Position numbers and translations under genes: made by a program. Under the pieces are notes generated by a model. The model had not been told where the DNA came from. It worked only from the letters and a program-made list of their open reading frames with translations, and did not search any database. A DNA stretch of 21,974 nucleotides. Origin: an uncultured bacterium (GTDB lineage: Bacteria > Cyanobacteriota > Vampirovibrionia > Gastranaerophilales > Gastranaerophilaceae). The stretch is from the NCBI GenBank assembly GCA_945910925.1, contig CAMDZX010000014.1:1-21974 (forward strand), read 5' to 3'. The number at the start of each line of letters is the position of its first letter. The stretch's first letter is position 1. This document shows, in pieces, positions 8,276 through 13,845 of the stretch.

Positions 8276-8292
8276 GTTGATTAACAATCAAC
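8276..8292. repeat. Perfect 7-bp palindrome with 3-nt loop
   Basis: GTTGATT, AAC, AATCAAC: a perfect inverted repeat directly upstream of the SNF2 promoter's -35 box and downstream of the 68-residue gene. It could be a weak terminator for that gene (only a short T run follows on the - strand) or an operator for the SNF2 promoter. Confidence 0.5.
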
Positions 8293-8329
8293 ACGACAAC
8301 TTTTCAGTTATTAGTGCTTATTTATATAA

Positions 8330-8536
8330 TTAATCACTCTCAACAACAACATTTGCGATTAAGTCGCCGTAACTATTGACATGTCCGTCAGTTTCTTCGA
8401 TTACATATCTTAAATCAGGTCTGTTTTCAATACACTTTTCAGCTTTTTCTAAAGCCGCATCAAAATCTCTGTAATCACCCATTGCTGTTTTTGAAAAATC
8501 AGGTTTTTCTCTTTCTATTGTATAAACGTGATACAT
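8330..8536 (-). CDS. Small conserved-looking hypothetical protein (68 aa)
   Basis: I do not recognise a family. The 68 aa protein has no signal peptide or membrane segment, is acidic, and has an alternating beta/alpha look (MYHVYTIERE, then a helix DFDAALEKAEKCIEN, then strands YVIEETDGHVNSYG and LIANVVVES), plausible for a small ferredoxin-like or single-domain fold. A strong ribosome site (AAAGGAG, 6 nt before the ATG) and good codon structure support it as a real gene. A TATACT-like -10 lies just upstream of the ribosome site, so it may have its own promoter, although it also follows the secreted-protein operon on the same strand by 39 nt. Confidence 0.7.
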   Translation of the reverse strand: MYHVYTIEREKPDFSKTAMGDYRDFDAALEKAEKCIENRPDLRYVIEETDGHVNSYGDLIANVVVESD

Positions 8537-8575
8537 AAAAACTCCTTTCGTATAGTATATATGATAACACGAAAA

Positions 8576-9136
8576 CTAAATACGTTCAGGGTAATAATAA
8601 ATCTCAATTGTTTTGGACGGTTTTAATTTTGCGTGTCCGCCCTTTATAAAATTGGTAAGTGAGCCTGTCGGCGGTAATATTGTTAATGCCCATTTTAGGG
8701 GATATACCCACAAACTCCTGTCCTGCCCCTTTACTTCATAATAATTGGTAATTTGCCCCTGTGATGTATTAGGCACACAAAATTCTCCAATAATTATACT
8801 TGCAGGAATCCCGTTCATACCGCTTGTTATAACAGTTTCAATTTTTGCAGGGATAATTGTTCCCCGTCTTGCGATAAGTTTGCCTGATGAATACACGGTA
8901 TCAGATAATTTAAACTCAATCTGCTGACCCTCGAATACGGAATTATCATTAATACGATTACATATATTCAATCTAATCGGTACTTTTTTAAAAGATGAAT
9001 AATCATAAACATTATGAACGTACGGTTCCGTTACGGACTCTTTGTTTATATACGTATCGGCAAATACATCCTCCAAAGCAAAAGCCGGAGTGATTGATAA
9101 CAGAAAAATAACAATATAAGTAAACAATCTATTCAT
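8576..9136 (-). CDS. Secreted protein of unknown function (186 aa)
   Basis: A Sec signal peptide is clear (MNRLFTYIVIFLLSITPAFA, cleavage before Leu21). The mature part is beta-rich, with the pattern EGQQIEFKLSDTV, GKLIARRGTIIPAKIE and GIPASIIIGEF, in which a 'GT.IPA' strand recalls the beta-barrel of VirB10/TrbI-like proteins, but it is far too short and lacks the rest of that domain, so I give no family. Its ATG lies inside the end of the preceding gene (8-nt overlap), which indicates translational coupling. It is the last of three consecutive genes for exported proteins, which probably act together in the periplasm or at the outer membrane. Confidence 0.75.
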   Translation of the reverse strand: MNRLFTYIVIFLLSITPAFALEDVFADTYINKESVTEPYVHNVYDYSSFKKVPIRLNICNRINDNSVFEGQQIEFKLSDTVYSSGKLIARRGTIIPAKIETVITSGMNGIPASIIIGEFCVPNTSQGQITNYYEVKGQDRSLWVYPLKWALTILPPTGSLTNFIKGGHAKLKPSKTIEIYYYPERI

Positions 9137-9812
9137 AGTGCAAAGTTTTATTGGAGCCTGTCTTAACCTTTTCTTCCAATAATTTTCTGTTGTTTTCGGA
9201 AGTCAAAAGAAAATTTTGGTAATATTTGTTGTTCAGATACGGATTATTTGCAAGAAAATACGGATACTTGGTATAAATATACTCATACACAATTGCTAAA
9301 CGCTTTGAAGCAAGATTTTTATTTGAAATCAAATCATGACGTTTTTGCGGAGTTGTTTTGTTTATATAAATAATAAGTCCGACAGGATTATAACCTGCTC
9401 TTACCATATAATCCACTGCAATCTTGTCTGCGACTATTTCATATTTTTTAGGTGCAGCTCTCATTTGCAAGGCAGACAATGTCCCGCCCCAGAATCCTTT
9501 TTGTGAACGTTCAGCAAGTGTTATACCTCTTGCTATACCTGCTGCAAGCTCATCCTCTGTTTCAGAAGCCTTATAAACAGGTTGATAAACGATAACCTGT
9601 CCTGAGGCAAGAGCTTTGTCCAAATCAAGAATACTTTGTTTTTCATCTTCCGAGTATATAAATACAACTCTGTTGTTTATTTGATTTGAATTGAGGATGT
9701 TATATCCTATATCATTAATTCGTTGTTGTATTTGTTGCTCTTCTAAAGGTGTTGCAAAAGCAGACATCCCGATTAAGAGTATAAGAATTATCGGAAACAA
9801 TATTTTTTTCAT
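9129..9812 (-). CDS. Exported M48-peptidase-like protein lacking the HExxH zinc motif
   Basis: Start chosen at the ATG of 9812, not a TTG nine codons upstream, because GAAAAGG lies 8 nt before it and a Sec signal (MKKILFPIILILLIGMSAFA) begins there; 227 aa. Two stretches follow the M48 metalloprotease pattern: GQVIVYQPVYKASETEDELAAGIA (71-94), where the family has a strand then 'ELA.VLAHE..H', and YEIVADKIAVDYMVRAGYNP (124-143), the 'E..AD......AGY.P' helix with the third zinc ligand (Glu125). The catalytic HExxH is replaced: the aligned residues are Arg95, Gly96 and Leu99. It is therefore probably an inactive, perhaps chaperone-like or scaffold, descendant. It lies between two other genes for exported proteins, 28 nt after one and overlapping the other by 8 nt. 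Homology is judged by eye. Confidence 0.7.
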   Translation of the reverse strand: MKKILFPIILILLIGMSAFATPLEEQQIQQRINDIGYNILNSNQINNRVVFIYSEDEKQSILDLDKALASGQVIVYQPVYKASETEDELAAGIARGITLAERSQKGFWGGTLSALQMRAAPKKYEIVADKIAVDYMVRAGYNPVGLIIYINKTTPQKRHDLISNKNLASKRLAIVYEYIYTKYPYFLANNPYLNNKYYQNFLLTSENNRKLLEEKVKTGSNKTLHYE

Positions 9813-9840
9813 ACTTAAGACCTTTTCTTTATTATCCAAA

Positions 9841-10155
9841 TTATTGATTGCCGGAATTAATTTCTGCCTGTTCGTTATCAGAGTCAGGCATGGTTGCTTT
9901 CTCCTCAGGTTTAACAGGCGTATCAGGAATAATTACCTGACTGTCATACTTAAGCCCGTGAACAGGTGCGATACTGTTTTGCAAAACAAACCCTCGGTTT
10001 TCGAGTTTTTGTGGACAGCTTTCCAATACAGTCTGATTAGGGGTCTCAAGATTAATATTCTGCTCAAGGCTCGTATTAACATCAAGTTTAATTTCTTCCG
10101 CAAACGAAATATTTGAAAACATAAATAAAGCTAATAATACGATACACTTTTTCAT
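9841..10155 (-). CDS. Small secreted hypothetical protein (104 aa)
   Basis: A signal peptide (MKKCIVLLALFMFSNISFA, cleavage before Glu20) is followed by about 85 polar residues rich in Asn, Glu, Pro and Gln with a single Cys (in ESCPQ) and little predicted structure. No family recognised. The signal has Cys4 but no lipobox, so it is not an obvious lipoprotein. It is the first gene of the exported-protein operon and has an excellent promoter directly upstream with no ribosome-binding site between promoter and ATG. The low-complexity C-terminus (acidic, Pro-rich) looks like a linker or flexible tail. Confidence 0.7.
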   Translation of the reverse strand: MKKCIVLLALFMFSNISFAEEIKLDVNTSLEQNINLETPNQTVLESCPQKLENRGFVLQNSIAPVHGLKYDSQVIIPDTPVKPEEKATMPDSDNEQAEINSGNQ

Positions 10156-10161
10156 AGGGGT

Positions 10162-10190
10162 ATTATAACAGAAAAATCCGGTAGTGAAAA
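10162..10190 (-). promoter_or_regulatory. Strong sigma-70-type promoter, probably leaderless
   Basis: On the - strand: -35 TTTTCA (10190-10185), 17-nt spacer, consensus -10 TATAAT (10167-10162) preceded by TG one base away (extended -10). The -10 ends 6 nt before the ATG at 10155 and the intervening ACCCCT is not a ribosome site, so the transcript should begin at or very near the start codon. Confidence 0.65.
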
Positions 10191-10219
10191 CCCTGCAACG
10201 AGAGAAAGTTATATTTTTT

Positions 10220-10276
10220 AGTAAAATAAAATAAAATAAAAAACTAGCGGCTGCCGAGTAAACTTGGCAGCCGCTA
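10220..10276 (-). terminator. Intrinsic terminator of groESL
   Basis: An 11-bp perfect GC-rich stem, TAGCGGCTGCC (10245-10255) against GGCAGCCGCTA (10266-10276), with a 10-nt loop. Reading on the - strand it is followed by GTTTTTTATTTTATTTTATT, a strong T-rich tract. It lies 33 nt after the groEL stop. On the + strand the T-tract is an AAAAT tandem run. Confidence 0.92.
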
Positions 10277-10308
10277 ATAATATTGAAGCTAAGACAAGAT
10301 GTCTGTTT

Positions 10309-11961
10309 TTACATCATGCCGCCCATACCGCCCATGCCTGCCATTGCCGACATATCTGGTGTTGCAGCTTTTTCTTCAGGAACATCAATAACGGCAGCTT
10401 CTGTTGTTAATAGCATAGACGCAACAGATGCAGCATTTTCTAATGCAGAACGTGTAACCTTAGCAGGGTCAACAATACCTGCTTCAAACATATCTACGTA
10501 TCTGTATAATAGCGCATCATAGCCGTAAGCATCTTTGCCTGAACGAACATTATCAACAACAACATCAGATTTAGCACCTGCGTTGTACGCGATAGCTCTT
10601 AGAGGAGCATCCAATGCTGCCATAAGAATTTTGTATCCGCTCTTTTCGTCGTCTGAATCAAAGTTCATACTGTTAAGTTTAGCTTCAAGTTCTTGTTGAA
10701 CTCTTACTAACATAACGCCGCCGCCCGGAACAATACCTTCTTCGTTAGCAGCTCTTGTAGCGTTAAGAGCGTCTTCGATTCTCAATTTTCTTTCTTTTAA
10801 TTCAACTTCTGTTGCAGCACCTACTTCAATAACTGCAACTCCGCCTGATAACTTAGCCATACGTTCTTGAAGTTTTTCTTTATCGTATTCGGAATCAGAC
10901 ATTTCGATTTGTTTTTTGATTAAAGAAACTCTGTCATGAACGGCAGCTTTTGTTTCGTCACCTACAACAATAGTTGTTTCATCTTTAGTAACTGTAACAC
11001 GTTTAGCTTTACCCATCATATCAGTTGTGATATTTTCAAGCTTGATACCAAGTTCTTCGGTAAACATTTGACCGCCTGTTAAGATAGCGATATCTTCTAA
11101 CATAGCCTTTCTTCTGTCACCAAATCCCGGAGCTTTAACAGCAACTGCTCTTAAAACTTTTCTCATAGTGTTAACAACTAATGTTGCTAAAGCTTCACCT
11201 TCAACGTCTTCAGCGATTAACAACAATGAACGACCGTCTCTTGCAACTTGTTCCAATACAGGTACAAGGTCTGAGATTAAGTTGATTTTCTTGTTTACAC
11301 AAAGAACGTAAGCATCTTCCAGTACTGCTTCCATTCTTTCTGCATCTGTCACGAAGTAAGGTGAAATATATCCTTTGTCGAATTGCATACCTTCAACAAC
11401 CTTGAGGTTAGTACCGAAGGATTTTGATTCTTCAACGGTTATAACTCCGTCGTGACCGACTTTAGACATTGCTTCCGCAATTAATTCTCCGATTTCAGGA
11501 TTGTTACCTGCGGAAATTGTTGCAACTTGTGCAATCCCTTCTTTAGTATTAACAGGTTTCGACATTGATTTAATTTTTGCGGTTGCAACTTCAACAGCTC
11601 TATCAATACCGCGTTTCATAGACATAGGGTTTGCACCTGCGGTAAGGTTCTTCAAACCTTCTCTAACGATGGATTGAGCAAGAACTGAAGCGGTTGTTGT
11701 ACCGTCACCTGCAACATCGTTTGTTTTAGATGAAACTTCTTTCAATAATTGTGCACCTGAATTTTCTAAACCGTCAGCAAGTTCAATTTCTTTTGCGATT
11801 GTAACACCATCATTAACGATTTGAGGTACACCGAATTTCTTTTGCAATATAACGTTACGACCTTTTGGCCCAAGAGTAACTTTTACAGCGTCAGCTACGG
11901 CATCAATCCCTCTAAGCAGGGACTTGCGAGCTTCTTCTTCAAAAACTATACGTTTTGCCAT
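10309..11961 (-). CDS. groEL: GroEL, 60 kDa chaperonin
   Basis: The 550 aa protein is a full-length group I chaperonin that folds proteins in a double-ring chamber with GroES. Seen: N-terminal AKRIVFEEEARKSLLRGIDAVADAVKVTLGPKGRNV, the ATP-site GDGTTTASVLA (about residues 86-96), the AATEVELKERKLRIEDALNATRAA stretch typical of the family's signature region, and the C-terminal flexible GGMGGMM tail. A ribosome site (GGAGAT) precedes the ATG. It follows groES by 64 nt, a gap occupied by a small ACTNAGTN repeat array. Confidence 0.98.
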   Translation of the reverse strand: MAKRIVFEEEARKSLLRGIDAVADAVKVTLGPKGRNVILQKKFGVPQIVNDGVTIAKEIELADGLENSGAQLLKEVSSKTNDVAGDGTTTASVLAQSIVREGLKNLTAGANPMSMKRGIDRAVEVATAKIKSMSKPVNTKEGIAQVATISAGNNPEIGELIAEAMSKVGHDGVITVEESKSFGTNLKVVEGMQFDKGYISPYFVTDAERMEAVLEDAYVLCVNKKINLISDLVPVLEQVARDGRSLLLIAEDVEGEALATLVVNTMRKVLRAVAVKAPGFGDRRKAMLEDIAILTGGQMFTEELGIKLENITTDMMGKAKRVTVTKDETTIVVGDETKAAVHDRVSLIKKQIEMSDSEYDKEKLQERMAKLSGGVAVIEVGAATEVELKERKLRIEDALNATRAANEEGIVPGGGVMLVRVQQELEAKLNSMNFDSDDEKSGYKILMAALDAPLRAIAYNAGAKSDVVVDNVRSGKDAYGYDALLYRYVDMFEAGIVDPAKVTRSALENAASVASMLLTTEAAVIDVPEEKAATPDMSAMAGMGGMGGMM

Positions 11962-11983
11962 TTTATATCTCCTTTATCTATTA

Positions 11984-12009
11984 ACTGAGTGACTAAGTAA
12001 CTGAGTTAC
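11984..12009. repeat. ACTNAGTN octamer array, three units (groES-groEL gap)
   Basis: Three octamers in perfect register, ACTGAGTG (11984-11991), ACTAAGTA (11992-11999) and ACTGAGTT (12000-12007), then AC. Each contains the self-complementary heptamer ACTNAGT. The same unit recurs at 19948-20003 and 20121-20136. Confidence 0.8.
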
Positions 12010-12025
12010 ATTTATATCCAACCAC

Positions 12026-12313
12026 TTATTCAATTATTGCTAAAGCATCTTTAACTGATAAGATTTTGTACTCTACACCATCCATTTTTATATCAGTACC
12101 GGCATATTTGGCGTAAAGAATAACATCACCTACTTTAACATCCATAGGTTCTCTTTCTCCGTTATCGTTTACTTTTCCTGCGCCTACAGCAACAACTTCA
12201 CCCTTTTGAGGTTTTTCTTTTGCACTGTCGGGAATAAATATTCCGCCTGAAGTTTGCTCTGTATCTTCAATAACTTTAATAACAATTCTGTCCATTAACG
12301 GTTTAATACTCAT
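12026..12313 (-). CDS. groES: GroES, 10 kDa co-chaperonin
   Basis: The 95 aa are the standard length of the GroEL cap. Visible family features: N-terminal IKPLMDRIVIKVIE, the mobile-loop segment TSGGIFIPDSAKEKPQKGEVVAVGAG (20-46) with the GIFIP contact region for GroEL, and the C-terminal YAGTDIKMDGVEYKILSVKDALAIIE. A consensus ribosome site (AGGAGG) lies 6 nt before the ATG. It is the first gene of the groES-groEL operon and diverges from the gene at 12550. No CIRCE element (TTAGCACTC-N9-GAGTGCTAA) is present upstream. Confidence 0.98.
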   Translation of the reverse strand: MSIKPLMDRIVIKVIEDTEQTSGGIFIPDSAKEKPQKGEVVAVGAGKVNDNGEREPMDVKVGDVILYAKYAGTDIKMDGVEYKILSVKDALAIIE

Positions 12314-12336
12314 AAAATCCTCCTTTTTAGTTCAAC

Positions 12337-12363
12337 AATATAACTGTATAATAAAATTGTAAA
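12337..12363 (-). promoter_or_regulatory. Candidate groESL promoter
   Basis: On the - strand: TTTACA (12363-12358, five of six matches to the -35 consensus) and TATATT (12342-12337, five of six to -10), separated by 15 nt, a slightly short spacer. Transcription would start about 15 nt before the ribosome site. A perfect inverted repeat lies just upstream of the -35. Confidence 0.4.
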
Positions 12364-12372
12364 AAACTTAAG

Positions 12373-12395
12373 AATCTTAATGAAAAATTAAGATT
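12373..12395. promoter_or_regulatory. 9-5-9 inverted repeat upstream of groES
   Basis: AATCTTAAT (12373-12381), GAAAA, ATTAAGATT (12387-12395): a perfect 9-bp inverted repeat 60 bp upstream of the groES ATG, 10 bp upstream of the candidate -35 box. It lies between two divergent genes, so a terminator is not expected. Its 9-nt arms and short centre recall the geometry of CIRCE, with a different sequence, so it may be an operator of the heat-shock operon. Confidence 0.5.
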
Positions 12396-12467
12396 TTGAT
12401 ATTTGCCCGTATTTCCCCCCGCATTGCATTTATTAAGTTTTATTACAAAATTCGGAGTAAGTGAAAT

Positions 12468-12503
12468 TACGCTATGGCTTTGAGTGTTTATATTAATAGC
12501 GTA
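12468..12503. promoter_or_regulatory. 8-20-8 inverted repeat upstream of the 409-residue gene
   Basis: TACGCTAT (12468-12475) and ATAGCGTA (12496-12503), perfectly complementary, 20 nt apart, ending 2 bp before a TATAAC (12505-12510) that could serve as -10 (weak TTGAGT -35 at 12480, spacer 19). The arms are one to three helical turns apart, so a dimeric regulator or a short RNA hairpin are both possible. About 40 nt separate it from the ATG of 12550. Confidence 0.4.
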
Positions 12504-12549
12504 GTATAACTATGCCCCAATGTAACTAAATAAAAGAGAGCTAAAACTT

Positions 12550-13779
12550 ATGGCTATTCCTGGCGTTGGAGCCTCACAACAATCATATACGCAGAAACCG
12601 GATTACAATTATGACTTTGCCGGTGAGTTTAAGAAGTATGCAGATAACTTACTTGCAACATCTCTAAGTGGTGGCAATGTAGGTCAAGCTTTTGGGCAAC
12701 AAGTAATTAATCAAACTTTTGATAACCTCGGAGAAGTAGGAAAAATTGGAAAATTTCTTTTCAATTTATTTACAAGCAGATTAGGAGCTGCTAAAGGAGA
12801 TAAAACAACTGTAGCTGCGCATAACCAAGCCGGACAGGCTGCACTTGCGGAAAGGCAACAAGTAGTTACAGATGCAGCGTTCCAAGCTCTGGCAGACTTT
12901 ACAAATGGTGATACTGTATTATCTTTACAAGACTGTAAAAATGCAATAAATACTGCTGTTACAACGGTACAAGATAAAAATTTGGCTAAAGAAAAGTTAG
13001 AAGAACAGAAGGCAACTTTAGAAAAAGAGAATGAAGAAATTCTGAAAAAGATTCAAGAATATGGAGTAACAGCAACAAAAACAAAAGATGGTGTCGAATT
13101 TACTGATTCTGAAGGAGAAACGACAGGTACAAAAAAAGAAGGTGATGATAAAAAAGAAAATCCTGAACTTACATCCTTAAAGAACGAATATATAAATAAC
13201 ATGACTCTTATCCAAGCAATAAATGCAGAAATTCTAAATATTGAAACTGTACAAGTAAATGAATCTAAAAATGCCGAAGAAAATACTGAAGAAATCGAGA
13301 CAAACAAAAAGCAAGCCGAAAGCGAAATACTCACAAATACCGAAGAAAGTATAAAATCAATGCGGTCTGAAATTTCCGGTGTGTACGGACAATTTAAAGA
13401 AATTATCGGTGCTGATGAACATATGAATAAAATCATGGAAACAACTGATAAAGTATTAGCAGCATCGCAAGCTGCTGCAGCAATTGGTGCAGCATTTCTT
13501 AACCCGTCAAAAGCGGCAGAGTTGTTAAAGAAATCCGCAGAAAATACAATTGCTGCAACATTCAACAAAATGGGTGAGCAACTTGGTATAAAAGGTCTGG
13601 GGAATCTTGCTACAGGTAAATTGACTGTTGAAGACTTTGCTACAAATCTGATAAAAACAGAGTTCTCTGAACAGGCAAACAAATTATTGGGAGAAATTGT
13701 CCCGGAAGATTTTGGGGAAACTAAAGCTGCACTAGTTAATTCTATGACAAGTGGGATTTTGGGCAAGAAAAATGATTAG
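12550..13779 (+). CDS. Hypothetical protein, coiled coil plus Ala-rich helix (409 aa)
   Basis: No family recognised. There is no N-terminal signal peptide or clear transmembrane segment. Visible regions: an N-terminal Gly/Gln-rich part (1-60), a helical stretch (61-140), a charged coiled coil (about 143-171), a Lys/Glu-rich spacer (175-205), a second acidic helical region (206-280), an Ala-rich amphipathic helix around 302-337 (LAASQAAAAIGAAFLNPSKAA), and a C-terminal helix bundle. One Cys (129). The composition (very acidic middle, Asn/Gln-rich, Ala-rich helix) resembles secreted or surface-assembled helical proteins. It stands alone between divergent groES and convergent ileS, with an inverted repeat before it and a hairpin terminator after it, so it is a separate transcription unit. 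Confidence 0.75.
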   Translation: MAIPGVGASQQSYTQKPDYNYDFAGEFKKYADNLLATSLSGGNVGQAFGQQVINQTFDNLGEVGKIGKFLFNLFTSRLGAAKGDKTTVAAHNQAGQAALAERQQVVTDAAFQALADFTNGDTVLSLQDCKNAINTAVTTVQDKNLAKEKLEEQKATLEKENEEILKKIQEYGVTATKTKDGVEFTDSEGETTGTKKEGDDKKENPELTSLKNEYINNMTLIQAINAEILNIETVQVNESKNAEENTEEIETNKKQAESEILTNTEESIKSMRSEISGVYGQFKEIIGADEHMNKIMETTDKVLAASQAAAAIGAAFLNPSKAAELLKKSAENTIAATFNKMGEQLGIKGLGNLATGKLTVEDFATNLIKTEFSEQANKLLGEIVPEDFGETKAALVNSMTSGILGKKND

Positions 13780-13806
13780 CATAACTACATAAAGTTTTAA
13801 AATTAC

Positions 13807-13845
13807 ACAGGCTCTCGATTGAGAGCCTGTATTTGTATTATTTTA
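13807..13845. terminator. Bidirectional hairpin terminator
   Basis: A 10-bp perfect stem, ACAGGCTCTC (13807-13816) and GAGAGCCTGT (13821-13830), with loop GATT. T-rich sequence follows on the + strand (ATTTGTATTATTTT), and on the - strand TGTAATTTTAAAACTTT. It serves the 409-residue gene (stop 28 bp before) and ileS (stop 8 bp after on the other strand). Confidence 0.88.

Noticed and set aside
8576..9136. VirB10/TrbI-like conjugation protein
   Set aside because: Only one strand pattern (GT.IPA...SG) is similar; the protein is too short and no other conjugation or type IV secretion gene is nearby.
9813..9839. TTG start nine codons upstream for the M48-like protein
   Set aside because: It would place charged residues before the signal peptide and lacks a ribosome site; the ATG at 9812 has both.
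12314..12549. CIRCE element upstream of groES
   Set aside because: No TTAGCACTC/GAGTGCTAA pair or close variant is present; only the unrelated 9-5-9 repeat.
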